Assembly (NCBI RefSeq): GCF_013128195.2
Contig: NZ_CP053452.2
Location: 2,418,001-2,482,000, forward strand
From: Frigoriglobus tundricola
Lineage (GTDB): Bacteria; Planctomycetota; Planctomycetia; Gemmatales; Gemmataceae
Direction: 5' to 3'
Length of the DNA: 64,000 nt
In this document: positions 53,876-62,224 of the stretch, in pieces
Numbering within the stretch: the first letter of the stretch is position 1
How the letters are laid out: each line of letters begins with the position of its first letter
The notes under the pieces: model-generated
Database searches by the model: none
What the model saw: the letters and a program-made list of their open reading frames with translations, nothing else
What the model was told of the DNA's origin: nothing
Program-made: the position numbers and the translations under genes

Positions 53876-53878
53876 GGT

Positions 53879-54151
53879 TCAACCGATCGAGGGTTTCGCG
53901 GCATCGTCCACACGCTTCCGGTTGGGCCAGCGCGGCACCACCAGCACGTATGAGCCTTCGCCGCTGAGCGAGTGAATGGTCATGTCCTCGGTGCGGATGA
54001 ACACATTTTCGAAAGAAGGCGTTTCGCTCATGACAACGACGTCGTCCGGCTTGAGCGACTTGTGTTCGTCGGCCCACACGACGACGTATTCCGTCTTGCC
54101 GTCGGGCTCGATCCGCCCGGCCGAAACCATGTCCGCGGAATTGACCCACAT
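53879..54151 (-). CDS. Small phage protein, unknown
   Basis: 90 residues. MWVNSADMVSAGRIEPDGKT followed by YVVVWADEHKSLKPDDVVVM and TIHSLSGEGSYVLVVPRWPNRK, beta-rich. Preceded by GAGGGGC and by the second operator-like repeat. Unknown role in the replication operon. Confidence 0.5.
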   Translation of the reverse strand: MWVNSADMVSAGRIEPDGKTEYVVVWADEHKSLKPDDVVVMSETPSFENVFIRTEDMTIHSLSGEGSYVLVVPRWPNRKRVDDAAKPSIG

Positions 54152-54171
54152 AGACGCCCCTCGGCTTGGTT

Positions 54172-54189
54172 TTGTAAAGTACGCTACAA
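54172..54189 (-). promoter_or_regulatory. Operator-like inverted repeat, copy 2
   Basis: TTGTA-AAGTACGC-TACAA, a perfect 5-bp-arm inverted repeat 20 bases before the start at 54151. Shares 16 exact bases with the 29739-29756 site. Confidence 0.5.
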
Positions 54190-54192
54190 TTC

Positions 54193-54645
54193 TCAGCGCA
54201 GGTTGCGCGCCAGTTGCCACCGGAACTGATCGAGGATGAGCCACGCGTCAATCGAACGCTGGTCCTTCACGGCCGGGATCTCGTCGTTGCACCGATCATC
54301 GAACACCGGGTAGTATTTGCACCCGGCCCGGAGCGCGAGCCGCTGCACGTTGGCGCGCAACTCCTCGTTGGCGAAGTACGTCTCCTCATCGGGCATGTCG
54401 GGCGCGGACAGGACGCGGGCCGCTTCGAGTTGCCACGCCAGCCGCCGCCACGGGCCGAGCAGTTCGCGGCACCGGTGCCGCACCTCGGCGGACTCGCCAA
54501 GCATCCCCTCGCGGAGCGCCGGCACGGCCAGCACGCCCCACCGCTTGACGCGAGCGGTTGCGGCTTCGCGTTCGGGCCAGTGTTCGGAGCCGAGCGCGGA
54601 GACGTCGGAGCCGATGAGCGAACCGAGCAGGGTGATAAGCCACAT
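54193..54645 (-). CDS. HEAT-like repeat protein
   Basis: 150 residues. MWLITLLGSLIGSDVSALGSE could anchor the protein; then REAATARVKRWGVLAVPALREGMLGESAEVRHRCRELLGPWRRLAWQ matches a HEAT or PBS-lyase repeat common in Planctomycetes. The C-terminus (LALRAGCKYYPVFDD...SIDAWLILDQFRWQLARNL) has no match known to me. A cellular-looking gene inside the phage operon. Confidence 0.5.
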   Translation of the reverse strand: MWLITLLGSLIGSDVSALGSEHWPEREAATARVKRWGVLAVPALREGMLGESAEVRHRCRELLGPWRRLAWQLEAARVLSAPDMPDEETYFANEELRANVQRLALRAGCKYYPVFDDRCNDEIPAVKDQRSIDAWLILDQFRWQLARNLR

Positions 54646-54704
54646 GATGGCGCGCAGGTTGGGGTTAACGGGGTGTTGCCACCCCGTGTGGAAGTCGGAA
54701 CCGA

Positions 54705-55529
54705 TCAGTCGAGGATGGCGATTCCACCGTCGCGCCGGTCGCCGAGGGTCGTGAGCGTTGCGGCGGATGTGGCGTAGCTGATGGGCCGAACTGAGCCGTC
54801 CCCGAACACGGCGTTCATCCCGTTCGGGTGTGCCGATCCGAACTGATACGCCGTGTCCCCGCCGTCCCGAGCGAGGCCGAGGGTCGTGATGCAAACGATG
54901 TCGTTGTCCCAACCGGCCATTGCGCCGGTGTCGTCGTACCAGCAGCCCGTGAGGTACTGAGCCGGGTTCAGCCGCTTCTCGCCGATGACGAGCGTGTTGG
55001 AGAGCCCGTCGCTCACGTCGGCCGCGTTCACGCGGTAGGGGTTGCGAACGACGATCCCGTAATACGGGCCGCTCTCGGACACGCCGCCACCGGTGCCCGT
55101 GGCCGAGGCGTAGTCGATCAGCGCGCGGCCCGCGCGCGCGAGCGGTGCCCGGCGGGACGGGCAGAAGTACAACGGAACCGGAGTGCCCACCACGTGGAGC
55201 GGGTCGCGCTGCAAGTTCCCCTGGTCGATGAACGGGAGCAACTGGAAGCCCCACCCGGCGTTCTGCCCGGCGCCGAAGGCCGGGACGCCGTAGTAGTAGG
55301 TCGGCGGGGCGCTCCACGTGGTGCCACCGGTGGGGAACCGGTCGTATTGCTCGTGGTGCGCGAGTGCCGCGAGCCCAATTTGCTTCAGGTTGTTCGCACA
55401 CTTCAGCCGCGCCGCCGCCTCGCGCACCTTCTGCACCGCGGGCAGCAACAGCCCAATCAGAAGGGCGACGATCGCGACGACGACGAGCAGTTCCACGAGC
55501 GTCGTTGCCCTTCGAGATTTCGTGGTCAT
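54705..55529 (-). CDS. DUF1559 prepilin-like protein
   Basis: 274 residues. [25 protein letters not shown] is the type IV pilin-like N-methylation segment, followed by [21 protein letters not shown] and the planctomycete H-X9-DG region ([22 protein letters not shown]). The DUF1559 family is hugely expanded in Planctomycetes, and members are thought to be pseudopilins or surface proteins. Here the gene overlaps the ERCC4 nuclease stop (TGATG) within a phage operon, an odd place for it. Confidence 0.88.
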   Translation of the reverse strand: MTTKSRRATTLVELLVVVAIVALLIGLLLPAVQKVREAAARLKCANNLKQIGLAALAHHEQYDRFPTGGTTWSAPPTYYYGVPAFGAGQNAGWGFQLLPFIDQGNLQRDPLHVVGTPVPLYFCPSRRAPLARAGRALIDYASATGTGGGVSESGPYYGIVVRNPYRVNAADVSDGLSNTLVIGEKRLNPAQYLTGCWYDDTGAMAGWDNDIVCITTLGLARDGGDTAYQFGSAHPNGMNAVFGDGSVRPISYATSAATLTTLGDRRDGGIAILD

Positions 55530-56050
55530 CAGCGTTTACCCTTTTCGTGCTGTTCGCGCTCACGTTCACGGTGGAAGCGTTCGAGGAAGCGGAACGTGGT
55601 CGCCTCCGCGAACTGTCGATCGGGGGCCGGGAACCAATGCACGCGGGGGAACCGCTGCACCCACGCGAGAATCGATCGGAACACAACTTTCGGGTCAAGT
55701 TGAGAGTGCTTCGGGGGGCTCGTGAAGATCGTCAGCCAGTCGGCTTCGATCATCACGAGCGCGGTATCCATCACGCTCAGCCGCTCTAACTCGCGCTCGA
55801 AACGGTCGCGGGCTTGGCCGATGGTGTGGAACAGGTCGTTGAGGCTCTTGCGCTCCACCGCGACGCGGTCCGCGTAGCCGTCGAGCGAGTAGTCACCGGT
55901 GTTGAGGCACACCGTTTTCGTTTCGATGAGCATCGGTCCGCCGCCCTGCCGCTTGTCGGCGCGCAGGGCGGCGAACGCGTACGGGTGTTGCTCGCGGTTG
56001 TCGGTGAGGATCGTCGCGCCGAAGCGAACGGGCCGTTCGGTCGGCATCAC
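55529..56050 (-). CDS. ERCC4-domain nuclease
   Basis: 173 residues. [41 protein letters not shown] and [21 protein letters not shown] give the XPF/ERCC4 GDxnERKxxxD-type catalytic core ([10 protein letters not shown]). It would cut branched or flap DNA in replication or recombination. Start is GTG 56050 or the adjacent ATG, both overlapping the upstream stop. Confidence 0.85.
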   Translation of the reverse strand: MMPTERPVRFGATILTDNREQHPYAFAALRADKRQGGGPMLIETKTVCLNTGDYSLDGYADRVAVERKSLNDLFHTIGQARDRFERELERLSVMDTALVMIEADWLTIFTSPPKHSQLDPKVVFRSILAWVQRFPRVHWFPAPDRQFAEATTFRFLERFHREREREQHEKGKR

Positions 56051-56652
56051 GCCACCTCATCAAAGAGCCCGGGGGAGTACGCCCACCGGAGCGCTTTGGG
56101 GAGCGCCTTGGCCGCGTTCCGCGCGATGAGTTTGATGTCCTTCTCCTCGCGCCCCAATTGGATCGCGATTTGGGGAACAGAGAGCCGCTCCGATACCAGC
56201 AAGTTCACCACCTTGAACGCGATGTCCGGGTCTTTCCGGAGCGGGTCGTCAACCCGCTTCAGCGCCATCACCTGTTCCGGGGTGAGCGGTTCGGCTTCCT
56301 CTTCGCTCTCCTCCTGAACCGGCTGACCGACCGCGTCCCACCCTTCGATGTGAACGGCAACTTTACCGCTGCTCTTGGTGACGATGTTGGCGAGATGCCG
56401 GCGCACGCAGGCCGTCGCGAACGTGTTGAATTTGGTCCCCATCGTTGGCGACCAGCGCCGGGACGCGATGACGCACGCCAGCAGCGCCTCTTGTTCAAGG
56501 TCTTCGAACGCGTGAGCGCGGGTCTTCCGGGACGCGGCGCGAGCCTCTTTCGCACACGTCCGCTTGCACTCGTCCACAAGCGTCATGCGTTCCAACTCGC
56601 TGAGCGAGTTGAGGGGCGCCGGGGTTTCGATGTCAAACAGGTTGTCGCTCAC
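56047..56652 (-). CDS. Sigma-70-like factor
   Basis: 201 residues from GTG. AHAFEDLEQEALLACVIASRRWSPTMGTKFNTFATACVRRHLANIV matches sigma region 2 (DLxQEGxxGLxxAxxxFdp..g.kFsTyA). The C-terminal LLVSERLSVPQIAIQLGREEKDIKLIARNA matches a region 4 helix-turn-helix. It could direct phage late or middle transcription. Overlaps the nuclease start. Confidence 0.7.
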   Translation of the reverse strand: MSDNLFDIETPAPLNSLSELERMTLVDECKRTCAKEARAASRKTRAHAFEDLEQEALLACVIASRRWSPTMGTKFNTFATACVRRHLANIVTKSSGKVAVHIEGWDAVGQPVQEESEEEAEPLTPEQVMALKRVDDPLRKDPDIAFKVVNLLVSERLSVPQIAIQLGREEKDIKLIARNAAKALPKALRWAYSPGLFDEVA

Positions 56653-56711
56653 GTCGTCATCTCGGGTATGGCGTTGGGTATGGGAGGGAACACTGGAATG
56701 ATTCGAAGTCG

Positions 56712-59045
56712 CTAGCTGTGCGCGGCCGGTGCGGCGAGCCGTTCGGTCAGGAAGGTCTTGCGTTGAGTGAGGGCTTGCCGCATGCACTGCGTGTGGAACG
56801 CGGCGCGGTCGCCGACCACGAGGCACGCGGTTTTCGCGCGACTGATGGCGGTGTACCACCAGTTGCGATCGGCCACGCTCCCGCCGGTCTTGTCCGCGAT
56901 GACGATGACGAGCGGCCATTCGCCGCCCTGGCTCTTGTGCGTGGTGATGCCGTAGGCCAAGTCCCAATCGCCCATCAGGCCACCGGCCGCGCCGTCGTCG
57001 GCGGGTTCGTCGGCGTCGGCCTTCGGCTTCGACTTGGGCACCCACACGAGCGCCGTTCCCACGCTCACCACCATGCCCGCGGGTCCGACGGCCGCAACCC
57101 GCCCCACCTCGCCGTTCGCGACGTAGGCCGTGGCTTCGGGCGCGATCTGGTACTTCTCGCTGAACTCCAGTTCGTCCGCGGTGAGGAAGAACGCGCCGGG
57201 TGCGGCCGTGCGGAGGTTGGAGTTCTTCAGGCAGATCACCTTGTCGTTCACGGCGAACGGCAGTTGGGACACGCGCCGGCCGTCCGGGTTCAGCACCTTG
57301 CGCATCCGCTCGTTGACGAGCTTGCGCGAGACGTCGCCCTTGTCGTTGGTCGCGACTAGTATTTGCGCGCCCCACACCGGATCGAACCGCGTCACCCCGC
57401 GTAGCACTTTCTCGATGTGATCGAGCGTGTCCGCGGGTCGGCACTCCAAGAACAGCAGGTTGGCGGGATCGGCCGCGTCCAGGTCGAACCGGTCGCAGAA
57501 TTCCGGCCGCTGCCCGGCCTTGATCGCGTCACAGGCGCGGACGATGGCGCCGGCGTTCCTGCGCACCTCGGTGAGTTGCCCCTGTGCGATCCCGGCCCGG
57601 AGCATGTCACGCAACGGCGCGCCGTGCCCGACCGGTGGTAGCTGGAACGGGTCGCCCACGAAGAGGACGTGTGTGCCGTCACCCATCGCGTCGAGGAAGT
57701 CGGCCGCAATGTTGGTGTCGAGCATCGACGATTCGTCCATCACGACGAACCGTTGTGACACCGGGTTGTCACGGTTGCGGTTGAAGCCCCACCCCTGCCC
57801 GTCGTGCCCGTTGCGGCCGATCTCAAGGAACTGGTGAATGGTGGTCGCCCGGATGCCCGTGATGCCGCGGGCCGTAAGCGATTCCGTGGCGCGCACAGCG
57901 GCCTTGCCGGTCGGCGCGACCACGGCCACCGCGTCGAGCCCGTAACGCGCGATCACTTCGCGCAGGACGAAAGACAGGGAGTGCGTCTTCCCCGTGCCGG
58001 GTCCGCCAGTGAAGCACCCCACCGCGGAGCGGGTGGCCGACAGGATCTGTTCCGCTTGGTGCGTGGACGGCTTCCCGTCGCCCGGACCGGATGAGACGTC
58101 GATATCGTGCGGCCAGAGCGCCCGAAACGTGTTGAGCCGCGCGAGGTTGTCCGCGATGCGCTGTTCCGCTCGCGCGTTGGTGGCAACGGCGATCCATCGC
58201 GCCGGGCCGTCACGATGCACGCGGAGCAAGCCGCCACGGATGCCGAGCTTGACGGCCTTCACGGGATCGGCCGCGCCGGGCACCGCGTCGGTGATCGCCT
58301 TCACCACCGTTTCAGCGGGAATCCATGTCGAGCCCGTGCGATCTTCTTTGAGGGCGTTCCAGCCGGCGAGAGATTGGCGCTTCAGCGTGTCGCGCCGCTT
58401 GCCGAGGTCGCCATGCAACTTGTCGCACCGCTTCCACCCACAACCGGGCAAGTGAGCGGTGAGAAGCCGGAACGGGCACCGGCGAATCACGGCCGGCGCC
58501 GCAACGCCCCATTTAGCGATTGCCCGCTCCACGAGCTTGCCGGGGAACCCGCGGCCGGCGAACAGCCCGAACAGGTCGATTCGCGTTTGCTCCAAGTGCG
58601 CGAATCGCTTCAGTTCGCGCGCCGCCGCTTCGGCGGTTCCCAGACTCATCACCAATGAGCCGGCAACCCGCTGCGGCTCTTCGCGTAGCACTCGCACCGC
58701 GTCCGGGCCGTATAACTCCCAGAGCTTGTTGGCGAGCTTGGCGCCCACACCTTCGGCTACGTCCGCGAGATACTTGACGACCGCGGCCCGCGTGTGCGGC
58801 TCGTCGCGCACGAACGTGGACGCCTTGAACTGCGGTCCCTTCTTGCCCTCGTCCCACCGGCCGAGGAAGCGGTACTTCTGCCCGCGGGTGAAGTCGGTAG
58901 AGGCCGCATCGACGACCACCGATTTGCCGTCGGTGAGAACGAGAATCGATACCGGCCGGTCGTCGTCGCACCACACGACGCGGTCCAGTAGACCGACGTG
59001 TTCCTTCTTCGTGCGGTCCATCGGAACGGAATCGAGGTCGAACAT
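56712..59045 (-). CDS. RecD2-like SF1B helicase
   Basis: 777 residues. An OB-like N-terminal domain, helix-hairpin-helix region and then the helicase core: Walker A TGGPGTGKTHSLS, motif Ia VVAPTGKAAVRA, motif II VVMDESSMLD, motif III LFVGDPFQLPPVG, and C-terminal motif V/VI DLAYGITTHKSQGGEW and YTAISRAKT. 5'-3' DNA unwinding in phage replication or repair. The ATG at 59045 is chosen because a tRNA-like element lies just upstream. Confidence 0.88.
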   Translation of the reverse strand: MFDLDSVPMDRTKKEHVGLLDRVVWCDDDRPVSILVLTDGKSVVVDAASTDFTRGQKYRFLGRWDEGKKGPQFKASTFVRDEPHTRAAVVKYLADVAEGVGAKLANKLWELYGPDAVRVLREEPQRVAGSLVMSLGTAEAAARELKRFAHLEQTRIDLFGLFAGRGFPGKLVERAIAKWGVAAPAVIRRCPFRLLTAHLPGCGWKRCDKLHGDLGKRRDTLKRQSLAGWNALKEDRTGSTWIPAETVVKAITDAVPGAADPVKAVKLGIRGGLLRVHRDGPARWIAVATNARAEQRIADNLARLNTFRALWPHDIDVSSGPGDGKPSTHQAEQILSATRSAVGCFTGGPGTGKTHSLSFVLREVIARYGLDAVAVVAPTGKAAVRATESLTARGITGIRATTIHQFLEIGRNGHDGQGWGFNRNRDNPVSQRFVVMDESSMLDTNIAADFLDAMGDGTHVLFVGDPFQLPPVGHGAPLRDMLRAGIAQGQLTEVRRNAGAIVRACDAIKAGQRPEFCDRFDLDAADPANLLFLECRPADTLDHIEKVLRGVTRFDPVWGAQILVATNDKGDVSRKLVNERMRKVLNPDGRRVSQLPFAVNDKVICLKNSNLRTAAPGAFFLTADELEFSEKYQIAPEATAYVANGEVGRVAAVGPAGMVVSVGTALVWVPKSKPKADADEPADDGAAGGLMGDWDLAYGITTHKSQGGEWPLVIVIADKTGGSVADRNWWYTAISRAKTACLVVGDRAAFHTQCMRQALTQRKTFLTERLAAPAAHS

Positions 59046-59108
59046 CGGCGCGTTCCTTCCACGTGCCCGCGCGTGCGGGTGGGTGCCACTCAGAGGAGTC
59101 GGGGGAAA

Positions 59109-59153
59109 CGCTCCCGGCCGGATTCGAACCGACGCGGCCACCTATACGGGAGC
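59109..59153 (-). tRNA. tRNA minihelix (acceptor + T arm only)
   Basis: 45 nucleotides: 7-base GCTCCCG, 13-base linker, T arm GTCGG-TTCGAAT-CCGGC, 7-base CGGGAGC and discriminator G. Acceptor and T stems pair fully (one G-U), and the T loop is canonical. D and anticodon arms are missing. No CCA encoded. Confidence 0.6.
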
Positions 59154-59160
59154 GCGAACG

Positions 59161-59688
59161 CTAGATGCCGCTCGTGTCGATCTTCTTCGGCGGGGTCACC
59201 GCGGGCTTGGTGCCGGCCTTGGCCTTCGGCACGTCCTTGACGTCCTTGTCATCGAGTGCCCAGATGCCACCGAACGTGAGGTTCGCGGCCTTGCCGCTGG
59301 TACCGTCCGCCTTCTTGTACTCGCGGTGCGCCACCTCCACGACGCACTCCGCGCCGAGGACGTCTTGGAAGGACGACTTGCCCTCCACGCGCGAATACTT
59401 CTTGCCGTCGCTCTTCAGCAGGCCGAGGCGGTGCCCGAACAGGATCACCCGGTTCTGCGTCTTGTCCGTGTTCCAGAGGGTTTCCTTGACCGTCTCGCCC
59501 GCGAACGGGCCGGTGAGGAGCCGGAACGTCAGTTCCGTTCCGGGGTTGCCGGTCTGCTTCGCGGTCACGTCCGCGGCGCCGTCGAGGGCGACGTGATACT
59601 TGCCGGCCGGGATCAACCCGCCGCTCTTGGCGACCTTGTCAATCGTTTCCGGGTTCACGCCGTCGAGCGGGATGTCATCGAACATCAT
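59161..59688 (-). CDS. DUF669-like phage protein
   Basis: 175 residues. GLIPAGKYHVALDGAADVTAK, GTELTFRLLTGPFAGETVKETLWNTD and VILFGHRLGLLK resemble DUF669 proteins, which phages encode beside RecT-like or helicase genes and which may bind single-stranded DNA. The C-terminal linker is Lys/Pro-rich (KAKAGTKPAVTPPKKID). Confidence 0.65.
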   Translation of the reverse strand: MMFDDIPLDGVNPETIDKVAKSGGLIPAGKYHVALDGAADVTAKQTGNPGTELTFRLLTGPFAGETVKETLWNTDKTQNRVILFGHRLGLLKSDGKKYSRVEGKSSFQDVLGAECVVEVAHREYKKADGTSGKAANLTFGGIWALDDKDVKDVPKAKAGTKPAVTPPKKIDTSGI

Positions 59689-59691
59689 GAG

Positions 59692-59838
59692 TCAGTCTCC
59701 GTAAGTGTTAATCAGAAAGTCGCGTACCCTTTTGAACTCACTGAACCACGTGACCCAGGTGGGCGGGAAGCGTAGTTCCTTGATCCCGGCGAGGTACACA
59801 ACCGCCGGGCCGTATCGCGCGAGGAGCGGCCGAAACAT
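59692..59838 (-). CDS. Small phage protein
   Basis: 48 residues from ATG (MFRPLLARYGPAVVYLAGIK then ELRFPPTWVTWFSEFKRVRD and FLINTYGD). In-frame sequence extends to a CTG at 59886 that overlaps the RecT-like stop, giving 64 residues (LIPVASAWLKTLEWHP...), which may be the real N-terminus. Fills the gap between RecT-like and DUF669-like genes. Confidence 0.5.
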   Translation of the reverse strand: MFRPLLARYGPAVVYLAGIKELRFPPTWVTWFSEFKRVRDFLINTYGD

Positions 59839-59882
59839 CGGGTGCCACTCCAGAGTCTTGAGCCACGCCGAAGCGACCGGGA

Positions 59883-60776
59883 TCAGCTCGCTTCGGCCGG
59901 CGCAAAAACCTCTTTGATCTCTTGTTGGTGGCCCTCGTGTTGGAGCGTCTTGAGCAGTTCATCGGCTTGCGCTTGCGGGAGATGACGGGCGCTGGTCACG
60001 CCGTACTTGCCGAGGAGTTCGCCCCACGCCTCGGCGACCTTCGTATCGTCGGCCGGGTCGATGCCGAGGCCGCGGAGCCAGGACGGCCGCGCCGCCGCGA
60101 TCCGCTGAATGGTGGCATCGTCGGCCACCCCTTCGGCCTTCGCCTCCACCTTCACGGGCTTGCCGCTGGCGTCGGTGGCGAGCGCCGGCGCGACCGCGGG
60201 CAGATCGGGCGTGACCTTCACCACCTTCACGGGCACGTCGAGTTCTTCCTCTGCGATGCCGAGGCCGAGCAACACGTCATTAAAGTTGTCGCGCAGGTTC
60301 CAGCCGCGGGCACGCCACATCAGTTGACGGTCCGGGTATTGCGTCCACGGGCCGTCCTTGCCCCACAGTTCGGCCGTCTTGGCGTCCTGAACGCTGAACG
60401 TGGTGGTCCGCTCGGAAGTAGCACCCTTGCGCTTTGTGGTGCAGACGGCCTTGCGGTCGTCGCCTTCGCCTTCCCAATACTCCGTCACGTCGCCGTCGAG
60501 CATGCCGGACGCCCGGACGAGCGCGAGCGCCGCGTCACCCCAGATGACGGCGCGGCCGTTCACAACCATGATCCAGTTGACCGACTGCACGGCCGACAAC
60601 CCCACTTCCATGCCGGCGATGATCCGCGCCGCGAGGTGTTCCGGCTTCGACATGGATTTGTTTTGCATCCCGCCGAAGTACAACACGCGGGCAATCGCCA
60701 TGACGGCTTCGGCGTCGGGTAGTGGCCGGGCTTGTACCACGGGCCGGACTAAGGCTGTTGAGGCTTTCGGAGGCAC
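59883..60776 (-). CDS. RecT-like phage recombinase
   Basis: 297 residues from GTG. KPEHLAARIIAGMEVGLSAVQSVNWIMVVNGRAVIWGDAALALVR, FSVQDAKTAELWGKDGPWTQYPDRQLMWRARGWNLRDNFNDVLLGL matches RecT-family single-strand annealing proteins. The C-terminal ~90 residues are an extra helical domain. It works with nucleases in phage recombination. Confidence 0.75.
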   Translation of the reverse strand: MPPKASTALVRPVVQARPLPDAEAVMAIARVLYFGGMQNKSMSKPEHLAARIIAGMEVGLSAVQSVNWIMVVNGRAVIWGDAALALVRASGMLDGDVTEYWEGEGDDRKAVCTTKRKGATSERTTTFSVQDAKTAELWGKDGPWTQYPDRQLMWRARGWNLRDNFNDVLLGLGIAEEELDVPVKVVKVTPDLPAVAPALATDASGKPVKVEAKAEGVADDATIQRIAAARPSWLRGLGIDPADDTKVAEAWGELLGKYGVTSARHLPQAQADELLKTLQHEGHQQEIKEVFAPAEAS

Positions 60777-60994
60777 GATCCGTTCTCCAGAGCGGTGTGA
60801 AGTTTCTCAGCCAACAGACGCGTTTGGTCGGGCGTGAGTGCGAACACGCCGCAACCGGGGACGATCACGACCACCTTCCCGCGGCACCAGACCGCGCCGA
60901 AGCGGTGGCCCACTGCGCCGAACGCGAGCCGGGCGAGGACGCGGCACGCCCACCAGCGCACCGCGAGACGTCGGGCCAACTGCGGCTTCGGCAT
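60749..60994 (-). CDS. Small hypothetical phage protein
   Basis: 81 residues: MPKPQLARRLAVRWWACRVLARLAF, then FGAVWCRGKVVVIVPGCGVFALTPDQTRLLAEKLHTAL. Basic helix plus a small beta-hairpin. Overlaps the RecT-like start by 28 bases. No family. Confidence 0.5.
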   Translation of the reverse strand: MPKPQLARRLAVRWWACRVLARLAFGAVGHRFGAVWCRGKVVVIVPGCGVFALTPDQTRLLAEKLHTALENGSCLRKPQQP

Positions 60995-61064
60995 GCGCGC
61001 ACCTTCCACGCGAGCGACGCGATGTGCGCGCTCCGGTGAAGCGTTGGGGTGAAGAGGTTCGGGG

Positions 61065-61430
61065 TTAGTCCAACTCGAAAAGCACGGTCTTCCGGGTCGC
61101 GAGGGAGCCATCGAACTCGACCGCAGCAATTGAGATCCAGTTCCAGTACATCGAACGGGCGTCAACTCCGATGCGCGAGTAGTACGCGTTCGCGTACGCG
61201 TCGGGACACGCCTTCACCTCGCGGGCGTAGTCCACGGCCTCATCGGGAGTTGCCAACAGTGCGAGCGGCAAATCCGATGCGCTGTCGGAAAGCATGATGA
61301 GGTATGGCGCCGATTGGGCGCCAGTGAGCTTCGGCGGGGCCGGTTCGTTGCTTTCGGGAGGCACGTACAACCTCGGGAACAGGGGTTGGGGTAACGGACG
61401 GTCGATCACATCCGGCATGGGTGGAGTCAC
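61065..61430 (-). CDS. Hypothetical phage protein
   Basis: 121 residues from GTG overlapping the ParB-like stop (GTGA). Pro-rich N-terminus, then APYLIMLSDSASDLPLALLATPDEAVDYAREVKACPD and WNWISIAAVEFDGSLATRKTVLFEL. Alpha/beta, no recognised domain. Confidence 0.5.
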   Translation of the reverse strand: MTPPMPDVIDRPLPQPLFPRLYVPPESNEPAPPKLTGAQSAPYLIMLSDSASDLPLALLATPDEAVDYAREVKACPDAYANAYYSRIGVDARSMYWNWISIAAVEFDGSLATRKTVLFELD

Positions 61431-62224
61431 TCAGTGGGATATGGGGCCAACTGTTTTCGCACTCGGGTGAGTGCGGCCATCGCTTCGGTCAGGGCGGGCG
61501 ATTGACGGTAGGAACTCGCCACCTTCAGCGCCGCGAGGGCTTCGCCGATCAACCCGACCGCCTTCGCCACCGCCTCCTCGCACAGCGGGCTTTCTTCCGG
61601 CTCCGGTTCCGGCTCCGGTTCGGGTTCCGGTTCCGGTGGCGGATCGGGAGCCTTGCGGGTCTTCAACGCGCGGTACGCCGCGTCCACCGACTTGTCATCC
61701 ATCATCGCGGGCAAGTCGCCGTGGCGCTCGGGATCGGCTTTCGCGGCAGCCGTCACGGCCTTCATCTTCTCGTAGGTCTTGCCACTCACGCCGAGGGCAG
61801 CAGCCACCTTGTCGCGAGTTTGCCCCGTCGAACCTTCAGGCAATTTTCCTGAAGGTTGGTCGGTTCTTGCGCCTTGTCTCGCCTTAGCCTTCGGCTTCTC
61901 CAGCGCCTCCAGCCGCGCCCCGATCTCCAGCATTTCCGCCGAAGTCAGCGGCAACCGCTCGGTGTTCTCGTCGCGCTCGGCCCGCAGTGCCACGAGCGCG
62001 TCATCCAGGCCGCTCACGACGCGAACGGGAACCGTGGTCCAGTTCAGGCACTTGACGGCCGCGAGCCGTCGCCGGCCGGCGATGAGTTCCTTGCGCGTGT
62101 TCACCACGAGCGGGTGCAAGAGCCCCACGTCGGCAATCGAGCCCGCGAGCGGTAGCACGTTGCCGATGTTCCGCCGCCCGTCGAGTGGCACCACAATGTC
62201 CGCGATCGGGAGCAACTCACTCAT
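61427..62224 (-). CDS. ParB/Spo0J-family protein
   Basis: 265 residues. ParB N-terminal fold: RRNIGNVLPLAGSIADVGLLHPLVVNTRKELIAGRRRLAAVK. A helix-turn-helix is suggested by TRDKVAAALGVSGKTYEKMKAV. A repetitive acidic Pro-Glu linker (PEPEPEPEPEPE) precedes a helical end. ParB-like proteins of phages act as transcription or replication regulators. Overlaps the next ParB-like gene by eight bases. Confidence 0.85.
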   Translation of the reverse strand: MSELLPIADIVVPLDGRRNIGNVLPLAGSIADVGLLHPLVVNTRKELIAGRRRLAAVKCLNWTTVPVRVVSGLDDALVALRAERDENTERLPLTSAEMLEIGARLEALEKPKAKARQGARTDQPSGKLPEGSTGQTRDKVAAALGVSGKTYEKMKAVTAAAKADPERHGDLPAMMDDKSVDAAYRALKTRKAPDPPPEPEPEPEPEPEPEESPLCEEAVAKAVGLIGEALAALKVASSYRQSPALTEAMAALTRVRKQLAPYPTE

